This document shows, piece after piece, positions 35,249-43,190 of a stretch of DNA of 64,000 nucleotides. The notes beneath the pieces were generated by a model. The model ran no database searches. It saw nothing but the letters and a program-made list of their open reading frames with translations, and was not told the origin of the DNA. The position numbers and the translations under genes were made by a program. Numbering within the stretch: position 1 is the stretch's first letter; every line of letters starts with the position of its first letter. Source of the stretch: Streptomyces sp. AP-93 (GTDB lineage: Bacteria; Actinomycetota; Actinomycetes; Streptomycetales; Streptomycetaceae). Location of the stretch: assembly GCF_022808175.1 (NCBI RefSeq), contig NZ_JALGBX010000010.1, positions 186,001-250,000 of the forward strand, in the 5' to 3' direction.

Positions 35249-36658
35249 ATGAGCGACACCCCGGCGGACAGCGTCGTCCGCACGTACATCGACACGCACC
35301 GCGCCGCCTTCCTCGACGACCTCGCCGACTGGCTCCGCATCCCCTCCGTCTCGGCCCAGCCCGAGCACGCGGACGACGTACGGCGCAGCGCCGACTGGCT
35401 GGCCGCGAAGCTCAAGGAGACCGGTTTCCCGGTCACCGAGGTCTGGCAGACGGCCGGCGCCCCCGCCGTCTTCGCCGAATGGCCGAGCGCGGACCCCGCC
35501 GCCCCCACCGTCCTCGTCTACGGGCACCACGACGTGCAGCCCGCCGCCCTCGCAGACGGCTGGCACACCGACCCGTTCGAGCCGGTGATCAAGGACGGCC
35601 GGATGTACGGGCGCGGCGCGGCCGACGACAAGGGGCAGGTGTTCTTCCACACCCTCGGCGTCCGGGCCCACCTCGCCGCGACCGGCGCGTCCGCCCCCGC
35701 CGTGCACCTCAAGCTGATCATCGAGGGCGAGGAGGAGTCCGGTTCCCCGCACTTCCGCGCCCTCGTGGAGCGCGAGGCGGCCCGCCTCGCCGCCGACGTC
35801 GTGATCGTCTCCGACACCGGCATGTGGTCCGAGACCACCCCCACTGTCTGCACCGGCATGCGCGGCGTCGCCGACTGCGAGATCGACTTCTTCGGCCCCG
35901 ACCAGGACATCCACTCGGGTGCCTTCGGCGGCGCCGTGCCCAATCCGGCCACCGTCGCCGCCCGTCTCGTCGCGGCCCTGCACGACGCCGACGAGCGGGT
36001 CACGATCCCCGGCTTCTACGACAACATCGCCGAGCTCACGGACGCGGAGCGGGCGCTGATCGCCGAGCTCCCCTTCGACGAGAGCGAGTGGCTCCGTACG
36101 GCCAAGTCGTACGCGGCCTCGGGCGAGGCCGGCTACTCCACGCTGGAGCGCGTCTGGGCCCGCCCGACCGCCGAGGTCAACGGCATCGGCGGCGGCTACC
36201 AGGGACCCGGCGGCAAGACCATCGTGCCCGCCTCGGCGCACCTGAAGCTGTCGTTCCGGCTGGTCTCCGGGCAGGACCCGTACGAGGTCGAGACGGCCGT
36301 CACCGCCTGGGTCGCGGAGCGCGTCCCGGCCGGAATCCGGCATTCCATCACCTTCGGCGCCCCGACCCGGCCATGCCTGACACCGCTGGACCACCCGGCG
36401 CTGCAGTCGGTCGTACGCGCCATGAGCAGGGCCTTCGGCCAGAAGGTCCGCTTCACCCGCGAGGGCGGCTCGGGGCCGGCGGCCGACCTCCAGGACGTGC
36501 TGAACGCACCCGTCCTCTTCCTCGGGATCTCCGTACCCTCCGACGGCTGGCACTCGCCGAACGAGAAGGTCGAGCTCGACCTGCTCGCCAAGGGGGTCGA
36601 GACGGCCGCCTACCTCTGGGGCGACCTCGCCGCCCACTGGAAGCCGGCGTCCGCTTGA
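35249..36658 (+). CDS. M20-family dipeptidase (metallopeptidase)
   Basis: A 469-residue zinc peptidase cleaving dipeptides or similar small amides in the cytoplasm. Metal-ligand motifs are in order: VLVYGHHDVQP (His), GRGAADDKGQ (bridging Asp), IEGEEESGSP (catalytic Glu pair), IVSDTGM (Asp) and the final His in SDGWHSPNE. The dimerisation domain starts near DQDIHSGAFGG. Start at ATG 35249, 10 bp after the adnB-like stop. Confidence 0.93.
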   Translation: MSDTPADSVVRTYIDTHRAAFLDDLADWLRIPSVSAQPEHADDVRRSADWLAAKLKETGFPVTEVWQTAGAPAVFAEWPSADPAAPTVLVYGHHDVQPAALADGWHTDPFEPVIKDGRMYGRGAADDKGQVFFHTLGVRAHLAATGASAPAVHLKLIIEGEEESGSPHFRALVEREAARLAADVVIVSDTGMWSETTPTVCTGMRGVADCEIDFFGPDQDIHSGAFGGAVPNPATVAARLVAALHDADERVTIPGFYDNIAELTDAERALIAELPFDESEWLRTAKSYAASGEAGYSTLERVWARPTAEVNGIGGGYQGPGGKTIVPASAHLKLSFRLVSGQDPYEVETAVTAWVAERVPAGIRHSITFGAPTRPCLTPLDHPALQSVVRAMSRAFGQKVRFTREGGSGPAADLQDVLNAPVLFLGISVPSDGWHSPNEKVELDLLAKGVETAAYLWGDLAAHWKPASA

Positions 36659-36745
36659 CGACGCCGCACCCGCACCCGTACCCGCACACCCGTCCGTCCT
36701 GCTGAGCCTGCCTGTGTCCCACCACCGGGGGAGTTGGAAGTACCT

Positions 36746-37687
36746 GTGAGCACCCATACCGAGTCCGAGCGTCCGATCTCGCTGGCCGCGCCCAGCGGAA
36801 TCGACCGCGCCGCGCACCACCGCCTCGACGAGGCGTGGCTCGCCGCGGCGTGGAGCCACCCCAGCACCCGCGTCTTCGTCGTCTCGGGCGGCCAGGTCCT
36901 GATCGACGACACCCCCGACGGCGGCACCGCGATCGTGATGACCCCGGCCTTCGAGGCCCCGGTCACCGAGACCCACCGGTACTTCCTGGGGGCCGACGAG
37001 GACGGCGTACGGTACTTCGCGCTGCAGAAGGACTCGCTGCCCGGCCGCATGGACCAGTCGGCCCGCCCGGCCGGGCTGCGCGAGGCCGGAATGCTGCTGT
37101 CCGCGCGGGACGCCGGGCTGATGGTGCACGCGGTGGCGCTGGAGAACTGGCAGCGCATGCACCGCTTCTGCTCCCGCTGCGGCGAGCGCACGGTGGTCGC
37201 CGCGGCCGGGCACATCCGCCGCTGCCCGGGCTGCGGGGCCGAGCACTACCCGCGGACCGACCCGGCCGTGATCATGCTGGTCACGGACGACCAGGACCGC
37301 GCGCTGCTGGGCCGCCAGGTGCACTGGCCCGAGGGCCGCTTCTCCACCCTCGCGGGATTCGTCGAGCCGGGCGAGTCGATCGAGCAGTCGGTCATCCGCG
37401 AGGTCTGGGAGGAGGCGGGCGTCAAGGTCGGCGAGGTCGAGTACGTCGCCAGCCAGCCCTGGCCGTTCCCGTACAGCCTGATGCTGGGCTTCACGGCGCG
37501 CGCCGTCACCTTCGACATCACGGTCGACGGGGACGAGATCCAGGAGGCCCGCTGGTTCTCCCGCGACGACCTGCGCACGGCGATCGAGGTCGGCGAGATC
37601 CTCCCCCCGGCGGGCATCTCCATCGCGGCCCGCCTGGTCGAGCTCTGGTACGGCAAGCCGCTCCCGAAGCCGGTCACGGCCGCCTGA
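36746..37687 (+). CDS. nudC: NAD(+) diphosphatase / NAD-RNA decapping enzyme
   Basis: A 313-residue Nudix hydrolase that splits NAD(H) into NMN(H) and AMP and can remove NAD caps from RNA. A zinc ribbon (CSRCGERT and CPGCGAE) precedes the Nudix box GFVEPGESIEQSVIREVWEEAG. The NudC-specific SQPWPFPYS follows it. Start at GTG 36746, with GGAAG five bases upstream. A strong terminator follows. Confidence 0.95.
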   Translation: MSTHTESERPISLAAPSGIDRAAHHRLDEAWLAAAWSHPSTRVFVVSGGQVLIDDTPDGGTAIVMTPAFEAPVTETHRYFLGADEDGVRYFALQKDSLPGRMDQSARPAGLREAGMLLSARDAGLMVHAVALENWQRMHRFCSRCGERTVVAAAGHIRRCPGCGAEHYPRTDPAVIMLVTDDQDRALLGRQVHWPEGRFSTLAGFVEPGESIEQSVIREVWEEAGVKVGEVEYVASQPWPFPYSLMLGFTARAVTFDITVDGDEIQEARWFSRDDLRTAIEVGEILPPAGISIAARLVELWYGKPLPKPVTAA

Positions 37688-37711
37688 CACCCCCGCACCG
37701 CCCGGACACCG

Positions 37712-37743
37712 ACGAAGGCCCCCGCTCCGGCGGGGGCCTTCGT
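37712..37743. terminator. bidirectional hairpin terminator after nudC
   Basis: A perfect 14-bp stem (acgaaggcccccgc / gcgggggccttcgt) with a tccg loop between the convergent nudC and aldo/keto reductase genes. Confidence 0.9.
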
Positions 37744-37753
37744 CCGTCCCTGG

Positions 37754-38656
37754 TCAGGCGGCGCTACCACCGTCGCGGTCGGACGGCGGACCAGAGGACT
37801 GGCCGGACGACTGATCCGAGGACTGGCCGGACAGCCGGTCGAGGCGGGCGCGCTGGGCTTCGGTCAGCCGGAGGCCCTCCGCGGCGAGGTTCTCCTCCAG
37901 GTGGGTGATCCGGGACGTGCCGGGGATCGGGAGGATCACCGGCGAGTGCCCGAGGAGCCAGGCGAGCGCGACCTGCGTGGGGGTGGCTCCGGCCTCGGCC
38001 GCCACGGCGGCGATCTCGGCGGTCGCCCCGGACCGTCCCCAGGCGACGGTGGCCCACGGCAGGAACGCGATGCCCGCCGCCTCGCAGGCCGCGAGCACGG
38101 GTTCGTGCTCCCGGTCGAGCAGGTTGTAGCGGTTCTGCACGCTCGCGATGTCGACGATCTCCCGGGCCGCGTCGAGTTCGCCGACGGTGACCTCCGACAG
38201 CCCGATATGGCCGATCTTGCCCTCGGCCCGCAGGTCCCGCAGCGTGCCGATCTGGTCGGCGAGGGGCGTCCGCGGGTCGAGCCGGTGCAGCTGGAGCAGC
38301 TCGATCCGCTCGACGCGCAGCCGGCGCAGCGCCTGCTCGACCTGCTCGCGCAGCGCGGCCGGACGCGCGTCCTGCGTCCAGTCGCCCGACGGGACGGACC
38401 GGGCGATGCCGACCTTGGTGGTGACCAGGACCCCGTCCGGGTAGGGGTGCAGCGCCTCGGCCAGCAGTTCCTCGTTGGCGCCCCAGCCGTACAGGTAGGC
38501 GGTGTCGATCAGGGTGATGCCCAGCTCGACGGCCCGCCGGGCCACCGCGAGCGAACCCTCACGGCCCGGACCCGGGTCCGTGGGCAGGCGCATGGCCCCG
38601 AATCCGAGCCTGCGCACTTCCAGATCTCCGCCGATGCGAAACACGGTCGTCGTCAC
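37754..38656 (-). CDS. aldo/keto reductase
   Basis: A 300-residue NADPH-dependent reductase of small carbonyl compounds. The family signs are LGFGAMRLPTDPG, the catalytic Asp/Tyr region TLIDTAYLYGWGANEE, Lys in VTTKVGIAR and His in LLQLHRLDP. The NADPH-binding end is ILPIPGTSRITHLEENL. The C-terminal tail (SGQSSDQSSGQSSG) is a short Ser-Gln repeat from duplicated DNA. Substrate unknown. Confidence 0.92.
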   Translation of the reverse strand: MTTTVFRIGGDLEVRRLGFGAMRLPTDPGPGREGSLAVARRAVELGITLIDTAYLYGWGANEELLAEALHPYPDGVLVTTKVGIARSVPSGDWTQDARPAALREQVEQALRRLRVERIELLQLHRLDPRTPLADQIGTLRDLRAEGKIGHIGLSEVTVGELDAAREIVDIASVQNRYNLLDREHEPVLAACEAAGIAFLPWATVAWGRSGATAEIAAVAAEAGATPTQVALAWLLGHSPVILPIPGTSRITHLEENLAAEGLRLTEAQRARLDRLSGQSSDQSSGQSSGPPSDRDGGSAA

Positions 38657-38723
38657 GTGCCGCTTCCTCCCCCTTGATCACGTAGCAAAACGACAGGCCG
38701 GTCGGCCGGTCCCCGCAGACGCA

Positions 38724-38750
38724 GAAGCCCCCGCCTCGGCGGGGGCCTTC
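38724..38750. terminator. hairpin between mycoredoxin and aldo/keto reductase genes
   Basis: gcccccg / cgggggc arms with gaa and ttc extensions around a cctcgg loop. It follows the mycoredoxin stop on the minus strand. Confidence 0.65.
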
Positions 38751-38770
38751 CGTGCGTGGCGTTCAGCACA

Positions 38771-39031
38771 TCAGACGGCGAGGGCCTGCTTGACCTGGGC
38801 CAGGCTCGGGTTCGTCATGACGGACTCGTTGCCCGCGGAGGAGGTGACGAGGACGGTGGGAACCGTCTGGTTGCCGCCGTTCGCCTTCTCCACGAACGCC
38901 GCGGACTCGGGGTCGAGCTCGATGTTGATCTCGGTGTAGGCGATGCCTTCCCGGTCCATCTGGCTCTTCAGCCGACGGCAGTAGCCGCACCAGGTCGTGC
39001 TGTACATCGTGACCGTTCCCGCGTCCTGCAT
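38771..39031 (-). CDS. mrx1: mycoredoxin (glutaredoxin-like)
   Basis: An 86-residue thiol-disulfide protein that reduces mycothiol mixed disulfides. The active site is TWCGYC (Cys 15 and 18), the CGYC variant typical of Mrx1, and TVPTV is the cis-Pro loop. Start at ATG 39031, with GGAGAG six bases upstream. It lies divergent from uvrD2, as I recall from mycobacteria. Confidence 0.9.
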   Translation of the reverse strand: MQDAGTVTMYSTTWCGYCRRLKSQMDREGIAYTEINIELDPESAAFVEKANGGNQTVPTVLVTSSAGNESVMTNPSLAQVKQALAV

Positions 39032-39230
39032 GCTGCGCTCTCCATTCGTGGGTGCTCGTTGGTCCGATTGGCCCGAGGGATTGAACGTACGGGACCGCGC
39101 GCCCATTCCCGCCCGCCCGCGGGCAGGTGCTCGTACCCCGCTCCGGTACGACCATGTTCCTGTCGGACGAGCACGGGCGGCCTGTGGACGGATTTCCCGG
39201 CCTCCCCACGAGACCTGGCAGCATGGCGGG

Positions 39231-41396
39231 GTGACATCAGCAACGCACTCCTCATCCTTCACGCCCGGCGCCGACTCGGCCGACGCGGTGCTCCTGGGCC
39301 TGGACCCGGAGCAGCGCGAGGTCGCGACGACCCTGCGCGGGCCGGTGTGCGTGCTCGCGGGCGCCGGCACGGGCAAGACCCGGGCGATCACCCACCGCAT
39401 CGCCTACGGGGTCCGGTCCGGCCAGCTGATGCCGGCGAGCGTGCTGGCCGTCACGTTCACCAACCGGGCCGCCGGCGAGATGCGCGGCCGCCTGCGCGAG
39501 CTGGGCGCGGGCGGGGTCCAGGCGCGGACCTTCCACTCCGCCGCCCTGCGCCAGCTCCAGTACTTCTGGCCCAAGGCGGTCGGCGGCGACGTGCCCCGGC
39601 TGCTGGAGCGCAAGATCCAGTTCGTCGCCGAGGCGGGCGCGCGCTGCCGCATCCGCCTCGACCGGGGCGAGCTGCGCGATGTCACCGGCGAGATCGAGTG
39701 GGCGAAGGTCACCCAGACCGTGCCCGCCGACTACCCGGCGGCCGCCCGCAAGTCCGGTCGCGAAGCCCCCCGGAACCTGGCCGAGATCGCCCAGATCTAC
39801 GGGACGTACGAGCAGCTCAAGCGCGACCGCGGCATGATCGACTTCGAGGACGTGCTGCTCCTCACCGTCGGCATCCTGCAGGACCGCCACGACATCGCCG
39901 AGCAGATCCGCACCCAGTACCAGCACTTCGTCGTCGACGAGTACCAGGACGTCAGCCCGCTCCAGCAGCGGCTGCTCGACCTCTGGCTCGGCGAGCGCGA
40001 CACCCTCTGCGTGGTCGGCGACGCCAGCCAGACGATCTACTCCTTCACCGGCGCCACCCCCGACCACCTGCTGAACTTCCGCACCAAGTACCCGCAGGCC
40101 ACCCTGGTCAAGCTGGTCCGCGACTACCGCTCCACCCCCCAGGTGGTCCACCTCGCCAACGGGCTCCTCGCCCAGGCCAAGGGCCGCGCCGCCGAGCACC
40201 GCCTGGAGCTGGTCTCCCAGCGCGAGACCGGCCCCGACCCGGTCTACGCCGAGTACGCGGACGAGCCCGCCGAGGCCGAGGGCATCGCCCACCGGATCCG
40301 GGACCTCGTCGCGGCCGGCGTCCCGGCGGGCGAGATCGCCGTGCTCTACCGCATCAACGCCCAGTCCGAGGTCTACGAGCAGGCCCTCGCCGACGCCGGA
40401 GTCCCCTACCAGCTGCGCGGAGCCGAGCGCTTCTTCGAGCGCGCCGAGGTCCAGAAGGCGATCCTCGCCCTGCGCGGAGCCGCCCGTTCCGGCGGCAACG
40501 ACCGGCTGCTCGACGACGTCGTGGAGCTCGGCTCGCAGGTGCGGGCCGTGCTCAGCTCCACCGGCTGGACCAGCGAACCGCCCGCCGGTTCCGGCGCCGT
40601 CCGCGACCAGTGGGAATCGCTGGCCGCGCTGGTCCGGCTCGCCGAGGACTTCGCCCGCAGCCGGCCGTCCGCGACCCTGGCCGACCTGACGGTCGAGCTG
40701 GACGAACGCAAGGCCGCCCAGCACGCCCCGACCGTCCAGGGCGTCACCCTCGCCTCGCTGCACGCGGCGAAGGGCCTGGAGTGGGACGCCGTGTTCCTCG
40801 TGGGCCTGACCGACGGCATGATCCCGATCACCTATGCGAAGACCGACGAACAGGTCGAGGAGGAGCGCCGGCTGCTCTACGTCGGCGTCACCCGGGCCCG
40901 GCACCACCTGACGCTCTCCTGGGCCCTCTCCCGGACTCCGGGCGGCCGCGGGTCCCGACGCCCCAGCCGCTTCCTGAACGGCCTGAGGCCGGGCTCCCTG
41001 GCGCCGGGAAGCAGGCCGGGCGGTCCGGTCGAGCCCGGGGCCCGCAAGCGGGGCCGCCGCGGCCCGGCCGTGTGCCGGGTCTGCCGCAAGACCCTGACCG
41101 ACGCCGGCGAGCTGAAACTGATGCGCTGTGAGGACTGTCCTTCGGACATGGACGAAGGGCTCTACGAGCGCCTGCGCGACTGGCGCGCCGTCCAGGCGAA
41201 AGAGCAGGGCATGCCCGGCTACTGCGTCTTCACGGACAAGACGCTGATGGCCATCGCGGAGGCCGCGCCCTCGCAGGAGGGAGAGCTCTCGATGATCTCC
41301 GGCGTGGGTGCCCGGAAGCTCGAGCGGTACGGAGCCGACGTGCTCGCCATCTGTGCAGGTGGGGAGCCCGGGACGGAAGATCCTGACGACGCGTAG
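39231..41396 (+). CDS. uvrD2: ATP-dependent DNA helicase UvrD2
   Basis: A 721-residue superfamily I helicase. Walker A is GAGTGKTRAI, motif II VVDEYQDVSP, III VVGDASQTIYSFTGA, V LHAAKGLEWDAVFLVG and VI YVGVTRARHHL. The C-terminus has the UvrD2-specific tetracysteine motif CRVC...CEDC (from about residue 614) and an HRDC domain (about 640-710, ending SGVGARKLERYG). This distinguishes it from UvrD1/PcrA. Start at GTG 39231, shortly after GGCGGG. Confidence 0.94.
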   Translation: MTSATHSSSFTPGADSADAVLLGLDPEQREVATTLRGPVCVLAGAGTGKTRAITHRIAYGVRSGQLMPASVLAVTFTNRAAGEMRGRLRELGAGGVQARTFHSAALRQLQYFWPKAVGGDVPRLLERKIQFVAEAGARCRIRLDRGELRDVTGEIEWAKVTQTVPADYPAAARKSGREAPRNLAEIAQIYGTYEQLKRDRGMIDFEDVLLLTVGILQDRHDIAEQIRTQYQHFVVDEYQDVSPLQQRLLDLWLGERDTLCVVGDASQTIYSFTGATPDHLLNFRTKYPQATLVKLVRDYRSTPQVVHLANGLLAQAKGRAAEHRLELVSQRETGPDPVYAEYADEPAEAEGIAHRIRDLVAAGVPAGEIAVLYRINAQSEVYEQALADAGVPYQLRGAERFFERAEVQKAILALRGAARSGGNDRLLDDVVELGSQVRAVLSSTGWTSEPPAGSGAVRDQWESLAALVRLAEDFARSRPSATLADLTVELDERKAAQHAPTVQGVTLASLHAAKGLEWDAVFLVGLTDGMIPITYAKTDEQVEEERRLLYVGVTRARHHLTLSWALSRTPGGRGSRRPSRFLNGLRPGSLAPGSRPGGPVEPGARKRGRRGPAVCRVCRKTLTDAGELKLMRCEDCPSDMDEGLYERLRDWRAVQAKEQGMPGYCVFTDKTLMAIAEAAPSQEGELSMISGVGARKLERYGADVLAICAGGEPGTEDPDDA

Positions 41397-41405
41397 AAAC
41401 TCGTC

Positions 41406-41446
41406 GGAAAAATAGTTTGCACATGCCCAGCGAAGCCCCATAGGTT
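41406..41446 (+). promoter_or_regulatory. WhiB7-type promoter of the whiB7 leader
   Basis: An AT-rich block ggaaaaatag (41406-41415) sits directly before a -35 ttgcac (41417-41422), an 18-base spacer and -10 taggtt (41441-41446). An AT-rich patch abutting the -35 is the known signature of WhiB7-activated promoters, bound through the WhiB7 AT-hook. The arrangement therefore predicts autoregulation of the downstream gene. Confidence 0.75.
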
Positions 41447-41565
41447 CTTAGCAACGGAAACGGTGGCTTCTCCGAAGCCCCTGATCCGTGCTGTACTTAT
41501 CCGAATACGCATGGGACCAGGCCTCCGGGCCGAAGTCCCCGAGACGCCGAGAGGAGGCGAGACCA

Positions 41566-41925
41566 GTGACCAGCTTCATCACCGCCAGCAAAATGACCGA
41601 TCGCTCGGTCGCCGCTTCCTGCACCCTCGGCTCCTCCACGCTCCTTGCCCTCACGGGTACCGGTCTGCCGGTCACCGGTCTGTCCGCCATGTGCGCTGAC
41701 AGCCCCGTCCGGCCCGCCGCGCAGAGCGCGCTGCCGGTCCGTGACCGCAATGAGCGACCGACCCAGGCACCGGTGGCAGTACTGGCAGCAGAAGCCCAGG
41801 CGCATGGCGCCTATGCCTTTGCGGCCGCAGCCGGTGCCGGATCCAAGACGACGCAGGCGAAGAAGCAGCAGCACCGCCTGATGTGGGCCTACCGCGGGCT
41901 CGAACCCTGGAGTGATCCAGTCTGA
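41566..41925 (+). CDS. upstream ORF in the whiB7 leader
   Basis: A 119-codon frame starting at GTG 41566 after a strong GAGGAGG site (41551-41557). It lies between the WhiB7-type promoter and the terminator before whiB7. The product (FITASKMTDRSVAASCTL... MWAYRGLEPWSDPV) matches no family I know. Its stop codon lies inside a small hairpin (41922-41937) and 25 bp before the terminator stem. That placement fits a translated sensor: stalled ribosomes would alter folding and let transcription reach whiB7. Ribosome-mediated attenuation is established for whiB7 leaders of mycobacteria. Confidence 0.7.
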   Translation: MTSFITASKMTDRSVAASCTLGSSTLLALTGTGLPVTGLSAMCADSPVRPAAQSALPVRDRNERPTQAPVAVLAAEAQAHGAYAFAAAAGAGSKTTQAKKQQHRLMWAYRGLEPWSDPV

Positions 41926-41949
41926 TCTGACGATCAGGCCGGCGCCTTC

Positions 41950-41990
41950 AGGGCCGCGGAACCCCACCCGGGATCCGCGGCCCTTCTGTT
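41950..41990 (+). terminator. intrinsic terminator (attenuator) between the upstream ORF and whiB7
   Basis: A perfect 11-bp stem agggccgcgga / tccgcggccct with a 13-base loop, followed by tctgtttgt. It sits about 100 bp before whiB7 on the same transcript, so it would block whiB7 expression unless bypassed. Confidence 0.8.
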
Positions 41991-42093
41991 TGTCCCCGTA
42001 CAGGGGACGACGGACCGAAGGGGCGAGGTACCCCAGCCGCCCCCGGCCGACCGGCCGGAACGACTAGACGAACAAGACGAGGAAGAAACCACC

Positions 42094-42465
42094 GTGCAAC
42101 TCGAAGCGCACGCCCCGTCCGTACCGAAGACCCAGACCCTCTCCCCGCCCGCAGTCCCGGAGGACTCCACCTTGACTCCCCTCACCGCGCTGACCGCGCT
42201 CGACGACGCCATCGAGAACCTCGGCGTGCCCGTCGCCTGTCGCACCTACGACCCCGAGGTCTTCTTCGCCGAGTCCCCGGCCGACGTCGAGTACGCGAAG
42301 TCCCTCTGCGGCACCTGCCCGCTGGTCGAGGCCTGCCTCGCCGGCGCGCTGGAGCGCCGCGAGCCCTGGGGTGTCTGGGGAGGCGAGCTCTTCGTCCAGG
42401 GTGTCGTCGTCGCCCGGAAGCGTCCCCGTGGCCGTCCGCGCAAGAACCCGGTTGTCGCGGCATGA
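42094..42465 (+). CDS. whiB7: antibiotic-resistance transcriptional regulator WhiB7 (WblC)
   Basis: A 123-residue iron-sulfur transcription factor that binds the principal sigma factor and switches on intrinsic resistance to ribosome-targeting drugs. Four cluster ligands are Cys 49, 72, 75 and 81, followed by the turn GVWGG (93-97). A C-terminal AT-hook RGRPRK (112-117) is diagnostic for WhiB7. Start at GTG 42094, with GAGGAAG upstream. Its stop overlaps the next start as ATGA. Confidence 0.96.
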   Translation: MQLEAHAPSVPKTQTLSPPAVPEDSTLTPLTALTALDDAIENLGVPVACRTYDPEVFFAESPADVEYAKSLCGTCPLVEACLAGALERREPWGVWGGELFVQGVVVARKRPRGRPRKNPVVAA

Positions 42466-42794
42466 CCGCCAACGGAACCATCGACCGCCCCCTCACGCGC
42501 GACCCCCTGAAGCAGGCCCTCATGTCCCCCCACGCCACCACGAGCGAGCAGCCGCACGGCTCCGCCACCGCAGACTTCATCACCGCCGGCGCGATCACCT
42601 CGCGTCAGAACAGGACCCGCGAAATGCAACTCATCCCAGAAGCCATGGCTCGTGCCCATATGGACGACCGCATGCGTGAGGCCGACGCCGAGCGTCTCGC
42701 CCTGCGCCTGGTCGCCGCGCGCCGCATGCAGCGTCGCGCCGAGCGCGTCTCGCTGCGCGCCCGGCGCGCGCTGGCCATGGCCGTCATGCACTAA
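42462..42794 (+). CDS. hypothetical basic protein co-translated with whiB7
   Basis: 110 residues, no known family. A flexible N-terminus (1-50) precedes an Arg-rich helical part (MQLIPEAMARAHMDDRMREA, then RRMQRRAERVSLRARRALAM). ATG 42462 overlaps the whiB7 stop. A second start at MQLIPEAM (ATG 42624) would give the conserved-looking 56-residue part alone. Its coupling suggests a role with WhiB7 or a nucleic-acid-binding function; both are inference. Confidence 0.65.
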   Translation: MTANGTIDRPLTRDPLKQALMSPHATTSEQPHGSATADFITAGAITSRQNRTREMQLIPEAMARAHMDDRMREADAERLALRLVAARRMQRRAERVSLRARRALAMAVMH

Positions 42795-42825
42795 GAGAGA
42801 GCTCGAGAGAGAGCTCGGAGGAAAC

Positions 42826-42865
42826 CACCGGGGGGACCGGCCCGAACGGGCCGGTCCCCCCGGTG
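42826..42865 (+). terminator. strong hairpin terminator ending the whiB7 transcript
   Basis: A perfect 18-bp stem (caccggggggaccggccc and its complement) around a gaac loop, 32 bp past the small co-translated gene. Confidence 0.9.
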
Positions 42866-42906
42866 CGTTGCGGACCGCCCGTCGGCCCCCGCGGGGATAT
42901 CGTCTG

Positions 42907-43116
42907 GTGGTGGACCAGCCGACTCCCCACCCGGCACCGCCGGGAACCGAGGCCCCGCCCGTCGTCTGCGCGCGCTGCGGCGCCCAGTCCCCGGCCGGCG
43001 CCCCGCCCACCTGGACCTGCTCCGTGGAGAACGGGACCAGACAGTACTTCTGCGTCGACTGCGCGCGTGCGAACCTCCGCGCCATCGAAGGCCGCCTCGA
43101 CTCCGCCTGGTGGTGA
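42907..43116 (+). CDS. small zinc-ribbon protein
   Basis: A 69-residue protein with two Cys pairs (VCARCGAQSP and YFCVDCARANL) and an extra Cys between them, which should bind one zinc. The ending (RAIEGRLDSAWW) looks conserved. The start is GTG 42907 or the GTG directly after. It may be an RNA- or protein-binding accessory factor; nothing more can be said. Confidence 0.7.
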   Translation: MVDQPTPHPAPPGTEAPPVVCARCGAQSPAGAPPTWTCSVENGTRQYFCVDCARANLRAIEGRLDSAWW

Positions 43117-43190
43117 GCGCCCGGCGGTGCGGGCCTGGTGGTGCGGGCCCGGTGGTGTGCGCGCCCGGTCGGGGCCGCCCGCCGCCGGGC

